NCBI GenBank assembly: GCA_964007475.1
Contig: OZ023273.1
Coordinates: 114,437,812 to 114,501,811, forward strand
Direction: 5' to 3'
DNA length: 64,000 nucleotides
Source of the DNA: Hybos culiciformis
Lineage: Eukaryota > Arthropoda > Insecta > Diptera > Hybotidae
The translations under genes were made by a program, and so were the position numbers. The notes beneath the pieces are model-generated. The model did not search any database and was not told the origin of the DNA. It saw only the letters and a program-made list of their open reading frames with translations. This document shows positions 22,173 to 36,069 of the stretch, piece by piece. Within the stretch, counting starts at the first letter, position 1; each line of letters opens with the position of its first letter.

Positions 22173-23259
22173 ATGAGTCTTGCTGAAAGACTTCAAAAAT
22201 TAAATTTATTACGGCGAAAAGTTAAAGAAACTGAAGAACTTCGAGCAAATTCAGAAAAATTACGGCGTGAAAATGAAGAAATTGCAGGAAGATTAATTTT
22301 GGAAAATACAGCAATTAGGTGCGATTTACAAAGAGAAAAATCTTATAATGAAAAATTTAAAATAAATGCAGAAAATTTGATGACTCAAAAAGAACAATTG
22401 GAAAGTAGATTAAAGGTAAGGCTTCAGTCTAAAATATAATATGAGACCATTGGAGACTGTACTATATAAAAGAACTATACATTTGAAAATTGACTTCATT
22501 AATGTCGAAAATTCATTATGTATTTATATTTACATAACATTTGGGATCAATTTATAGGGCTGGTGTAGTTCTGATTAAAAAAATATAGAAATTAGCTTCC
22601 AAAACTAGCAAACTTACAAAATTTAGAATAAAACGTGAAATCAAAAGAACTTTTAGATAATAATTGACAAAACTAAAGAATATAAATGTACTTAAAAACA
22701 TCATAGATGAGCTTAAACAAAATGAGTAAAATAAATTACAGATTTTTGAAAATAATTTCATGAGAAAGTTGAAAAAAAAAATGTTTTAATTGAATTTCTT
22801 TCATAATCCCATCATTGCTTAGAATTAGAAATAAATAAACATAATATTATTATTATTATTATAAACTTTTGTTGTCCTAATTAATTCTTCTACCTATGTG
22901 AATGTTGTCAAAAACATTATAGAAAATTTGATTAGGAATGTGAAAAGAAGAGAAAAATTTTTTCCTTGAACTTTTATTCCAATTTTTTCGAAATAATAAT
23001 TTTTTTTCTCTGTTCTCTATAATTGAATAATTTTATGGCTTTATTATTTTTATTATTATTATTATTATTATTTAATAAAATTATATATTTTTAGATTTTA
23101 CAAAAAAGAATAGAATCTGAAAAGGAGAGAGGAATCATTCCAATACGACAGAATAAATTAAAAGCAGAAGCTGAATTATGGGAATTAAAGAAAAAAATTG
23201 AAGAAATTGCAGAAAAAATGGTTGATTTAAAAGAACTCCACAATAATGGGGACACCTAA
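22173..23259 (+). CDS. Coiled-coil protein of unknown function, two exons, 135 aa
   Basis: Exon 1 is 22173-22415 (81 codons, ending ...ESRLK before GTAAGG). Exon 2 is 23095-23259 (54 codons and TAA, after ATTTTTAG). The intron is in phase 0, and the protein stays charged and helical across the join: ESRLK then ILQKRIESEKERG. Nearly the whole protein is a Glu/Lys/Leu/Arg-rich coiled coil, starting MSLAERLQKLNLLRRKVKET. There is no signal peptide, membrane segment or zinc motif. A poly(A) signal AATAAA follows near 23370. Length and lack of other domains give no function. A microtubule, centrosomal or testis role is common for such proteins but would be a guess. Confidence 0.7.
23045..23072 (+). 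repeat. (ATT)n microsatellite
   Basis: A run of ATT trinucleotides lies just before the acceptor of exon 2 of the coiled-coil gene. Confidence 0.9.
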
Positions 23260-26200
23260 TTTTTAAAAATTAATTAAATTTAATTATGTGTGATTTTAAT
23301 TTTTCGTATTTATATGATTATTTTTATAGTAATCATGTGGCATTTTTATTTATAGAATATGTAAATAGTTAAAAATAAAATTAATGTATGTTAACACTTA
23401 AAAAAAATTAACTTATCTGTAGTTTTGATAAAGCGATTCTGGAACCTCATTTTCAGCTTTTATAGCTGTGGCAGGGACAGTCGGCAAATAATCAGTAACA
23501 CATTTTTAATTTTTTAAGATAATAATCACAATTCGCAATCAGTCACTTGATATTCATTAATTATCGTATTAAAAAAGTATCTTGCATTCAAAAATAAAGA
23601 AAACATTTTGGATTTATTTTACTAGTTTCCGAAAGATAATTTTAAAATAAGATTTAAATCTTATATAAGTTATTATTCATAATTTTTTAATTGTTCTAAT
23701 CTGATATAACTAAGTAAAAAATATATTCGTGTGTTTATATAGTATTTACATATTATGTTAATGTTAAATATATTATGTACTCTTATATATAATTCACAAT
23801 ATTTGCTTTATTTTCAGAATAATATTTTAAGAAAATTTTTCTATAAATAAATTTATTTTTATTAGATTCTTAAATATCTACAAGTTATTTATTTATTTTA
23901 GGTATATAAATATATACTTAGTAAGTAGTTCTTGACATGCTTATTTGAAAATAAATTAGGCAGTGTTAATCGATTGCAAATGATAAAATCTTTCACATTA
24001 AAATGAAACCAAAACATTTTATTTTCAAGTGTTTTTCATCTACTAATTCATATAGTACATATATGCTCTTAACTTATGTTGTGTTTTGTTTTGTATATAT
24101 CAAAACAACATAATACGCACATTTCTTTTAGATTCTTAAAAGAAAAACACATAAAATTTTGTAATAGCAATATTCTGAAAATGAAACTAAATGTGTCATA
24201 AAAACATTTTTCTTTTAACATTTTATATAAATTATTAGCATTTACATATTAGTTCTGAATTGTTCACTTGTTTTATAGTAATATGGAAAAAAATATGTAA
24301 TTAATAAGTATAAGACATTGTCCCAATTTTCAAAGAAGAAAAAATTAAGCTTTTTAAATTCTTTATACAAATTACAATCTTCCAGATTTTAAAAACTTCT
24401 TTATGAGTTTAGAAGAAAAAAGTTATATTTTCAAATCTAACCGTTTTGGCCCACAGTATCCATTTTCAGAATCCATTTTCAGCTATTTGAATTTTCAGGT
24501 CTTAAATAAACGTGTCGTCAAGCATTTAAGAATATTATTACCATACGTAGATTTTTCTCATAACAAAAATATTAAAAATAATATTACACTTAGAGAAAAC
24601 TAATAATATGTATAATATATTTTCAAATTTTCAAAATTATTTTTTTTTTTTTATATAACAAAAAACATAATGGATGTGTGTTTTTAAATAATGTAGAAAA
24701 CAAGATTAGGCACACGCCAAAATATATTTTTGAATCTATTCACAGATGCAATAATAAACACTTTATTTTTGTACAGGCGGTTTATTATAATATGTATGAC
24801 TATAAGATTTGTTCTGTTAAACATATGTTTCATTCATAATAAGCTCATTTTACACCAAGCATAAATATACATACAGCTAAAATATTAAGAGCATAATTTT
24901 ATTTCTTTGAAAGGAATACTATGTAGGTATATGTATACTAAAACACAGAATTCTTGTTTATATAAGAATTTACTATGTTTTAAAAATAACACTAATTGCT
25001 TATGTTATTTGATCAAATCTAGTTCATATTTGCTTAAAAACATTTTTACATACATATGTATATAAGGCTCAATATCAACATAGTACATGTAGGGTAGGTC
25101 ACCTACATAATAAAATTTTGTACTATAGGAGGTATACCTACAATTCACGATTTAGGTTCAAATTTAAGTTGCCAGGCAGAGGGAGTAAGCCATTGAAAAG
25201 TAAACGTTAAATTTAACAAAAATTTAGGATATAATGGAAATTCAGTGTTCTCAAACTCATCAAGAATTAGAATCTCAACTCTCAAATAAGAATTTCAATA
25301 TCTACCTCCGTATTGTTTTCCATAATTTTTCATGATTTTTGAATTTAAATTATAAGTAAAAGTAAAAGTAATTTTTTTGTTCAGCTGAAAATAAATTATA
25401 AGCAAAATTAAACCTTTAAGGGAAATAATTATCACACAAATTAAATTCATAATTTTTTTTCGTTTTACGGATGATTAAATTTTACGTATGTATAATTAAA
25501 AGAGGCAAGTCTTATCATTAACTTCCTATCTATTTTCTTTTGACAAATACAAATATTTTTTATATATAATATATTATTCCAGAAACAAATTACAATACAT
25601 ACAGCCACATATTGTACCTACTTATATATATTTTAATGAGGAAATGTTCTTAAACGCTTGAATTGTTGAAATTTAAAAAAAAAAGCAAAAAGCAAAAATA
25701 TACCTAAATCCTTTCATATATGAAAATGCAATTATTACAAAATTTTTGTATATTCAAAGCGAATGCATTATTTGCCTTTTTGTACAAAAAATATTTAATA
25801 TTCAAAACCACCCGCTTAAATCCCATTTTTCTTTTTCTTTTTTTGAAAATTCATAAAAAGTAATGCGACACTTCATTTAATCGAAAAAAAAAATTATTTT
25901 TTTTTTCAAAACTCTTTCTCTTTTAAAAATAAATTTTTTGTAATTTTATAGCAATTAAATAATCATTTTGATTATATGTTTAAAAAAGAATGTTTCTTTG
26001 AAGTTTTAGAACAAAATTTTGTCGAATAGTTTTTACAAATTTGTATGGATTTTTTTTGAAATTATATTGATATGAATAATTAGGTATTTAACAATTTGAT
26101 AAACTTTTATAACACAGAGAAATATAGTACAATATATAATAATATATGGTATAATTACACTATATTTTTCTGCAGTTCTAATTAATTAAATATATGTAAT

Positions 26201-29200
26201 TTTGTCATTCCAAGAACGCTATGGCTATATTAAATCTTTGAACAAAAATATCTTAAATGAGTTTGAAATATCGAATATAATAATATCAATATTAGATTCT
26301 GAATACGCATACCGGACACAGAATTCATTTAAATACTATTGACTCTAATATTACAGTGAAATAAACTTCATCAGTGCAATAATTCTGAAGGTTCTGTAGT
26401 ACTGAAAATATTCGTTTGACAAGTTTGTAAAAATTGAATTTTGAACATCATGAATAACTTTATTATTCTAATTTCCTATATTCATCTATAAATGTTTTGT
26501 TAATAGCTGTTTTCTTCTTAATCCCAAATCTTGAAGTTTACGTCACTAGAATTATATATCAAGTTAACGTGAAAGACGGTTTTATATTACAAAAAATAAT
26601 TAATTTTATTATTATTATTATTATTATAGAACAAATTTTAATTCTCATAAAACGCATTCTAGATTGCAATATTAACGTCATAAATTAAATTTTTAATGTT
26701 CGCCATGGGAATTAACACTTTTATTTAGATATTTTGTATAGAATATAAGATTTTAAAGTTTAATAATGAAAAATAAAATTTTTTTTCTATAGAATTTTTT
26801 TATTATGTATTATATTTTTTAAATACTATATATTACGTAAAGAATTCATTATAACAGTTTCCCAATTTGGAGAAAAAGAATGCGAAGTTCTATGTCTGAT
26901 ATGTTAACATAAACAATAAAGTTCAATGATAACGATAAGCATGAACAATATTAATTACCAACATATTTTTAAATAAAAATTAAACAAAAATTTCCTAAGA
27001 CATAATATGTCTGAATGAATAACTTTATTTTTTTCGTAAATTACATTTAGAAAATCTAATTAAAGTTTGAAAATATGTATAATAAAACTTTAAGGGTAAA
27101 CTTGTATGAATTATTGTGAAAATTCAACCTGTTGAAGACATTACTCTATACCGAAATAAAATTATCTTGTTAATGTTTTGTGATGGAAAATAAAGAAACA
27201 AAAGGACATAAAATTCCTAAAGAAGTCTACTAAAGGGACTCGATCTCAATTTATTGTGTATTCCTCGATTTAACTATATGTGCCAGTTATTTCTTATTCA
27301 TTGCGATCCTTTTGTCTTTCTGTTACAAAACACGATAAAATCAACTTTAAGAGCATGTAAATTTTTTATCACACAGTCTCATCAGGGTTTTAAAAAAAAA
27401 TATATCTAAATTTTATTGGTTAAATCAGAAAATTTTTTTTTTTATATGGTGTGGGATTTGTTTTTATTACACACTCAATCATTTTGACCAGAATATGAAA
27501 CTTTTGGATAAAAAAGTAATTGCAGCATATCCATGACAATGAATGTTTATTTTATGGTTAAAAGTATCTGACTTGTTTTAAAATTGGTTTACTTGAAACC
27601 TCTTCAACTGTTTTTAATATACTTTCGGAATGTATATATTATATATAGAATTTTTCATTATCCTTCTTTTTTTTTTGAATATTAAATAGCATAAATACAT
27701 TATATCGAAGTATGTATTTATGTACATATATATTGTACATATTTGGGATATTCAAGGATTAATTCATATTTTATGTGATTTTTCACCCAGGGGATTAATT
27801 TTAATGAATTCTGATAGCAAAATTCAAAATATTTTCATTAATTATAATTACTATGTACTAAAAAATATTATATTGTCTATAGGACGCTAAAAATTTGAAG
27901 TTATCTGTATATAGGGAAAATTTATGAGTCGTTTCTTCGACGAACGAACAACTATTATGCCTCAAAACTTGTCAAATTCAAATTCGAATTTGATATCAAC
28001 GTTTTTTTTTTTAATAAAATTATAATAAAAAAGTAAATATAAAACTTTTTCCATATAATTTTTTTTTTAAAACATAGTAGTTAAAAAAAAAAAAACTTTT
28101 TGCATAAAAGTTAGAAAAAAAAAATGAATATTATGTACATGTAATTTACCTTTATTCACAGAATAAAAGAAAAAAAAATTATATAAAAAAATTGGTTTAT
28201 TCACTTATGACCTAGTTTTGGTTGAAATGTTATTCTGTCATTTTACCCAAAGGTCCAATAACCGCATATATTGTTCTGTTCTTTTATTGTGCAAAAAAAA
28301 AAAAAAAAAAAACATGAAAAAATTAAGATAAATACTAAATTGTAAAAGTCTGTCAACGTTTTTTTTTTTTGTCTTGTCTCTGACTTTACTTTTTTTTTTC
28401 TTAATGGGTTCACAGATGAGACTTTTATTTTATTCTATTTTTTTTTTTTTTTTCTTAAAATGTCTTTCCAGGAAAAATGATTGTCTTTTCTGTTTTTGAC
28501 GATATTATATGTATTATGTTATATTATATTTTTTTTCCAGGATATTATACAACAAGCAAAATAAATAAAAGCTCATATTATTATTATTATTTTTTTTGTT
28601 TATCAAATTACATATTAATGTGTGTACCTTTTTTGGTACATAAGTTTTTAAAAACATTTTTTCCAACATTTTTATGGTTTTGTGGTTTCTCATCTTAGGG
28701 ATTTTTAAGAGTTTTTTTTTTTTTTTTTTGCTTATGAATAGTTTTTATTTCCGGTTATCATTTAATGAAAAAACATGTTGAGGAAAAGAAAATGATTTTC
28801 TTATGTCATTAATATAAAAATTTTTGCAAGAAATGTCCAAATCTTGTAAATGGGTTATACACAAGACTATTAAAAGTTTGACTTTATTTCCTGTAAATGA
28901 ATTCAATAGCCTTTTAACAGAAACAGTTTTCTATATGCTTAGATTTGAATTGAAATTTGTATATATTTGGTTGTAAAAAATAGGGAAAAATAGGATAAAA
29001 AATTTTGCTCTGTGGTAGTATAGAATATTTTAAGAACACATCAAAGGAGACGATATCTGATCTCAAAAATTATCCAGAATAAGTGATTTATGCCTTGTTT
29101 GAATCTTTTTTTTTTTTTTGTAATTTATATTAAGAATTAGATATATCTATTTTTTATGAATTCACAGTTGCGCTTACCTAAATATTTATGTACGTACAAG

Positions 29201-29942
29201 TATACATTGGTTCATTGTATATTCTATGTAACGTAAAATCTTAATTGTTGAAATTTTAATTGACTTAGTTGCGTCACAATGAAAGTTTGTTAAAATTATT
29301 TACGTAACTGATAAACAAACGAAAAAAAACTTTATGTAAGGTTTTATTCCACACCAATAATAGTGTTTCTAAACAAAAAAAAAGTATGATTAAATTTTCT
29401 CATATCAGGAAAAACTTTTATAACATTAACTTTGTCCACCGGAGAATAATTTAAACGTGTTCTAGAAAAATATTTTTTCTACAATTAACATTTTTTATAG
29501 TTGACAAATTTGTAATATTTTGCAACAAATTACATTATTGTTAAAAAAAAAAAAAAAAACTTTTTTTTTGTGATAATGTTATCTATAATAATGTTAGCAA
29601 CATTAAATAATTCAATTTACTATTATTATACACATTTCTGTAGGCTTTTTATTATATAAATATAATTTTAACGAAATAATAGTAAATTTTCCTTATATAG
29701 TCGGTAATAAAATACAAATTTAGAATAACTGTTTTGGAATGATATTTATTTCCTGTCAGTACAAAACTACAAATATAATATATTTATATTATTAAGAAAT
29801 CAGGAAAACGATTTATAATTAATGGTGTAAATCTCCCAATGATGTAAATCTTCCAATAAGTTAATTTGTCAAGTCTAATTGCCTTCTTTATTTCTAAATC
29901 AATTGCTGAAATTTCCAAACTAAGTTTTTTTAAATATAGTTC
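23260..29942. other. Long AT-rich intergenic stretch
   Basis: I see no convincing gene in these 6.7 kb. There are many poly-A/T runs and ATT microsatellites (for example 26608-26629). The 24403-24603 and 26497-26688 frames show no domain, splice partner or compositional shift. Confidence 0.5.
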
Positions 29943-29950
29943 TCTATATC

Positions 29951-30926
29951 CAGTGGTGTTATCTAGCGGTTGCTAAAAAAGAGTAAGAACTCCATACCGG
30001 TTGTTAAAGCAAGTTTCTTTGATTAAAAATAACCCGAGTTTCATGCGGGCTTTCACTTTAAATAAGATTTTGGACAATACAATGAAAATGGTTGGTTATC
30101 TCTGATAAAATGAAAATAACTTCTAAATCAAAATTATTTTCTCAATATGAAATTGTCGTATATTTTTTGAAAAAAATATTGAAATAGGCTCAAGTTTTTT
30201 ATTTTTAAGTTTATTTTCCAAAATACACAAATGGTATCGCATTTTTCTAATTCACGAAGTCTCATTAGAATTCAACATTTAATGTAATGATTTGTATACC
30301 AAGATAAATTAAAATTTAAACTGAAGCGTAGTACTGATTTTTATTTGAAAAAATTGGTAAATTTTGATCTATGTGGTTTGCTTTTTTGCTGAAGCTGATT
30401 CGAAAATTTATTCGTATTCACGGTAAATTAATTTAAGTAAGTTCTTGTCATATTTGTTTTTTAAGAAATATTAAATAATAGAGGTAAAGTAGTAATTCCC
30501 ATAAAGACATTATTATGTATTTAAATTTTATAAAATTAGATATTTCCCAATTTATACAAATATGAAGATAAAACAAAATTTTGGATGATTTTTGTTCATT
30601 TCTGCATCAAACTGGAACCAGAAATGAAACTGTTGAAACTCAGCGTAGACCTGGTCAAAAAAAATTTATTCATGGAGCTGCACTTAATAACATATTATTG
30701 AATCTCAGCCTGGTGCTACCCCCCGGTCGTCTGACATTCTCGAGCTTTAGCCTATGGAACTACAGTGAAAGCTTCCAAAATACCATAGATAGAAACTAAA
30801 TTTAAGAGGCAATTAGATTATTTTTGACTAGATACAAAAATTAAATGTTTTTATAACATTATAAAAAATTATAAAATTATAAAAAAAATCCGTACCGGTT
30901 GATAAAACATTTAGATAACACCACTG
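29951..30926. mobile_element. hAT element remnant, 976 bp
   Basis: An exact 8-bp duplication, TCTATATC, lies at 29943-29950 and 30927-30934. Tips are CAGTGGTGTTATCTA and TAGATAACACCACTG with one base of slack (TTTAGATAACACCACTG on the right). TACCGGTTG-type words lie about 40 bases inside each end in inverted order. A 72-codon frame at 30581-30799 has no recognisable transposase motif, so the element is non-autonomous. Confidence 0.9.
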
Positions 30927-30934
30927 TCTATATC

Positions 30935-33270
30935 TATTAAGTTCTCAATGTTATAATAGTTTTGTGCGTATTACTTTTTCCTGAAAATCCCATAACGTTA
31001 TAAATTTGATAACACTTAAAATTCTCTTGAAGGATTGACATTTTTTCGAATTTTCCCAATCTGACAGATTAATACTACATTGATGTTTAAAAAAAAACCC
31101 TGTACACTTTCAACTGATTCAAGCAAATACTCGACATATTTTTTTATGCCAAATTTTCTTATTATTATATACTTAATGCTCAAATTCAAGACAAGTTTGC
31201 CAAGAAAAATAAAACTACTTACATCAAAAATTAATCTTTTCACTGAAGAAATTTTCTTATTATTTTATATGCTTTTCTATGTAAATCTTAGGGGAAAACA
31301 AAATGTTCTTGATAGAATATTTGCAAAAAAAAAAATTAAATAAAAATAATAATAATAATAATAACGATGTCAGTAATGTGACTAAAAGCGAAAGGAATTA
31401 ATATCCTCCAAACAGGACATTAATATTGGAAAGTTTTCTAAGTAATTTTTTATTACCAGTTTTTTTCTATATTTATTTTATTTCTGTATTTGTTGGTAGA
31501 TGTTTTATATAAAAATTACATCTTTTTTAACAGTCAACAGAGGTGGAAAATTCTTTCTTTTTTTTTTTTTTTATATATACATTTTAAGGATATTCTTTAA
31601 GAAGTTTAACCATTTATATTATTTTTATTTTATTTTTTTTTTCAAAGTCAAACAGAATTTGATTTATGTACTGATGATGAAATAATTTTAAGAATTTTTT
31701 TTTTCTATCTTTTGAAAATATATAGGAATTTCCCACATAACACACACAAAAATCAATTTTTGAAAAACCAAGAAAATTTATAATCCAAATGGGATTTAAT
31801 ATTTTCTTCTTGTTTTTTTTTTTTTTTTTTTTAATGTGAAAAATCATTGAGTAGAACATTCTTTAAGAATTTTTATTAAGGATATAAATTCCAAAAAAAA
31901 AAAAAAAAATGTATTTATTGACAAATTTAATGAATTTATTTTGAACATTATGGCATCTGGAGTATCATTAGGAGATTTTTAAAAATAAATTTCAGTAATT
32001 TAAATTTTTTTTTTATGAATTAATATATAGGAAAAGTTAGAAGGACGAAATGCATATTATAATTTTACGGTAATTTTATTATCAATAAAGTTCAAATAAA
32101 TATTTATTATAATTGAAATTTTTTTTAATTTTTTATTTAATATTATAATTTTTATGACTTATGAGGTAAACTCAAATTAACAGATTGTTAAAAAGATTGA
32201 ATTTTGCGTCAAGTTAAAATAAAATAAAATAAGTAAATGAAGGGGCCTATCATACACCAATAACATTTAATCATGTAAAAATATAACAATTTTCATTGAA
32301 ATCCAGACCCAAGTGAGAATCCTCAGGCTGTAACAATTTTTTTAAATAATTTCCATTAGAATACATATAAAATTCGGTGGATTGATGGATGGTCATTTTT
32401 CATTCTTGATGGCTAAATTAAAAAAATGTATTTCCCTGCCTTCACGAACGGGATTAAGATAGCGATCCAAAGTGCTTAACCGCTTAAACGTTATCATTTT
32501 TCGTTGTAATTTTTTTAGATATTCTCAGATAGTTTTTCTATATAAACTTATTTTTATTATTTATTTCATTTTATCATAATAAATGTTTTTTTTTTGTTTT
32601 ATCATTCATTCATTTAAAATTAATTCTTTTTCCTAAGAAACTCAATTGTATTTTGTTTGTATTACATAAAATATTATAATTAACAAAAATATACAAAATT
32701 GCATGTGGTTGTTGATCTTAAAGTGTGCAACTTTTAATATATATTAACTATACATAAAGAAGCGAGTATAATACGCTATTAATCAACTGCATATAATATA
32801 ATACATATTTTCTTCTTCTAAAAATGTAAGTCAAAATTTTTAAGAAATATTGTACATATTTAAATATTGTAACAAGTTTTGTTATCATTTTAAATTAACA
32901 ATTAATATCGAATATGTGAGTTAAAAACATTTTTATAAATTTTTATGTTTAATATTTATGTGTATATAATGCAAAATCAATGCGTTATCATATATAGTAA
33001 ATAACAATAATGCAGTCAATAAACATTTCTGCTTATGTACAAACTTACAAGTTTACTCATTTAATTATATATACATATAAATATCTAACATGAATAATGT
33101 AAAAGTAAACATTCCCAAAAAAAAAAAAATATATATATTACTCACTTCATTTTAAAATTTATTATTATAATTATACCCTTCAGATTGGTTTAATGATTAC
33201 ATAGCTATTCTATATTAAAAATTCGCGATAACATTGATTTTGTTTTTATTTTATTTTAAAGACCAGGTGT
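30935..33270. other. AT-rich intergenic DNA
   Basis: I see no gene. There are (AAT)n at 31343-31363 and many A/T runs; frames at 31016-31859 are low-complexity. Confidence 0.5.
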
Positions 33271-33273
33271 CTC

Positions 33274-33363
33274 GATAATCTTATCAATCACAATAAATAT
33301 TTTATTTTGTTTGAAGACCATTGATAAAAATGTAAGTAAAGCTTTAAAAAAAATCCACCGATA
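33274..33363 (+). promoter_or_regulatory. Cluster of GATA motifs upstream of the lipase gene
   Basis: GATAA-type sites lie at about 33274, 33281 (reverse, TTATCA), 33323 and 33360, within 200 bases of the lipase start codon. GATA factors drive many insect gut and fat-body genes, which would suit a digestive lipase. In DNA this AT-rich, GATA words also arise by chance. Confidence 0.35.
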
Positions 33364-33465
33364 ATTTAGAAATAGAAATTCAAAAAAATAATAATAATAA
33401 TAATGATTAAAATAAAATAAATAATATTTAGATATTTTGAAATTAGTTTTAATTAGTTAGTCAAA

Positions 33466-36003
33466 ATGATTAGAAGAACATTATTAATTGTATTTATTTT
33501 ATTTTATTTGTTGCAATGTTCGATGCAATATAATGAATGCAAATCAAGACAAATTGATAATATATTAACACATTTTAAGGAATTAGATCCCAGCATTGCT
33601 GAAGATGCCCAACTTACTGCCGTAAGTTTTTATTATTATTAAAATTACTTTTCATACTATATGATTATATACTATTATCACCCTTATTTATTTATTTTGT
33701 TAGGATAAATTAATTACAAAATATGGTTATCCATCAGAAGTACACAATGCTGTCACCGAAGATGGATATATTTTAGAAATGCATCGAATTCCTAAGCCTG
33801 GTGCTCAACCAGTTTATCTGATGCATGGCTTGTTAGACTCATCAAGTACCTGGGTAGTTATGGGACCAAAACACGGGTTTGGTAAATTAGTAATTTTAAA
33901 AAATTGTTTATCAAAACTATTAGTCATTATGTGAATACACTATTAAGTTCGATATTGACATAATAATTTATAAGGTCGTCTCGGATCGGCCGGCGTAATA
34001 TTTATCAAAAATTTTTTTAGAAAAACAAAACAATTAAAAACCAAACAATCTTATCAATGATTAAAGTTTATTGAGAGCTTGGAGAAATCTCACGTATAAA
34101 CTATTTCCTAATTTTAAATTGCTCATTGGAATATTTTTACCCCTTGTGAAAGGGAATACTGTATGCATACTTTCTATTTCAAGTGTATTTTATAATCACT
34201 TAATTCTTTAAAAGAAATAAAAAATCCATAATTAACATTATAATCCACTTATTATTATAAAGTTGAATTATTTTTATCATAGCAATATACTATTATATAT
34301 ATGTCTTATCATAAGAAAAAGTTTTTTGTTTTGGCTCAATTAATACAAACAGGTTGTTAAAATTTATCTCTGTTCTTTAACTTGATTTAGCAACTTTTTT
34401 TAAACAAAACAAAATATTAAGCTTTCGTTTAACAATGTAAGTCTATTTTAAAATTAAAAAAAAAAAATAAATTTAAAAGTTTTTTAAAAAAATATTTGAA
34501 GAGTACTCTGAAGTGCTATTAAGTATATCGAATATTTTATTCAACAAAAACATCTTTTGATAGTTTTTTTCCAAGTAATATTTTTACTCATTTTCTAAAT
34601 TGTCAAAGGCGAAAATTCTACGATCAAACAAATTTATATATCAATTAACTTTTCATCACTAATTAAATTTTCTAACACTATTTTTAGCTTACATACTCTC
34701 AGATCTTGGCTACGATGTTTGGATGGGCAATGCTAGAGGAAATCGTTATTCAAGAAAACATATTAACTTGAGTCCGGATTCAAGAAAATTTTGGCAGTTT
34801 TCATTTCATGAAATTGGAACTTATGATGTCAAAGCTTCAATAGACTATATTTTAGAGAAAACAAATTACGAGAAATTACATTATATTGGACATTCACAGG
34901 TTAGTTTTTATTTAATTTGGAAATTTTTGAGTCAATAATAATAAATAATTATAATTTTATAATTTTAGGGAACGATAGCTTTTTGGATATTTTGTACTCA
35001 AAATCCGGATTATACAAATAAATTTATTTCAATGCAAGCATTAGCTCCAGTTGCGTATTCGACTCATGTGAGATCACCAATGGCTAATACTATTACATTT
35101 TTAATGAATAAATTTGCAGTAAGTAATTTTATTTCAAAGAAAAGTCGAAGACCGAATATTAGTATTTATTGATAAAATTTCAATAAAATTGATTTGAGGT
35201 TTCGTATTCAGTAGCCTAGACCTAGATGTTCATTTAAAACCACGTGAGCTAGTGGGCTACATCTGGCTGATTATCTCAATTTTTTTTTACTTTAATTTTT
35301 TTTGTAGTTTCTGACAAAATTAATTGGACTGAACGAATTTATGCCAAATAGTAGATTTGTAGCAAAGTTTAGTTCTATATTTTGCAAAGACGGAAGTATT
35401 GTACAACCAGTTTGCACAAATATAATATTCTTAATGACCGGATACAATGACAAGCAAACTAATAAGGTGAGTCTATGAAAATTAATTGTTGATGTTTGTC
35501 TAAAATGAGATTTAATTGACGCAAAGTAAATATTCTACGATACAAAATATATTTTCTAATTCTTAATTAAAATTATTAAAATTTTTTTTTTCTATTTACT
35601 TAAGACAATGTTACCTGTTGTTCTTGGCCATACTCCAGCTGGTGCTTCGACTAAGCAAATTATTCATTTCTCTCAACTATCAAAAACTGGAAAATTCTGT
35701 CAGTATGATTATGGTATGATTGGAAATATGAATAAATACAGAAGTATGTCACCGCCTGATTATGATTTAAGTAAAGTTAATGTAAAGGTAGCATTATATT
35801 ATTCAACTAATGATTGGTTAGCACATCCATTGGATGTTGAACAATTACATCAAGCATTACCAAAACCAGTTGGTAAATTTTTAATAGACGATCGTAAATT
35901 TAATCATTTAGATTTTGTGTGGGGATTGGATGTGAAATCTCTCGTTTATGATCGAGTTACAACATTAATGAGATTAATTGAAAAAGAGGAAATGATATTA
36001 TAA
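33466..36003 (+). CDS. Secreted acid lipase (AB-hydrolase lipase family), six exons
   Basis: Exons: 33466-33621, 33704-33881, 34688-34899, 34969-35118, 35308-35466 and 35605-36003, all with GT-AG borders and a continuous frame, giving 417 residues. This is close to the usual ~400 for gastric/lysosomal-type acid lipases. A signal peptide (MIRRTLLIVFILFYLLQCSM) is followed by the lipase lid region (KYGYPSEVHNAVTEDGYIL). The HGLLDSS oxyanion region, GNARGNRYSRKH, and the nucleophile motif GHSQG (Ser181, split across exons 3 and 4) follow. Asp355 (NDWLAHPLDV) and His386 (FNHLDFVWG) complete the triad. It should hydrolyse triglycerides or cholesteryl esters in gut lumen or lysosome. Poly(A) signals follow at about 36042 and 36067. 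All key residues are present. Confidence 0.93.
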
Positions 36004-36069
36004 TAAAATGTTATGTGTTATTATTATGTTGCCATTGGAAAAATAAATTTTTTCGAGAAATATACATAA

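Noticed and set aside
24403..24603. 66-codon frame as an exon
   Set aside because: No recognisable domain and no neighbouring exons in frame; length is within chance for this much sequence.
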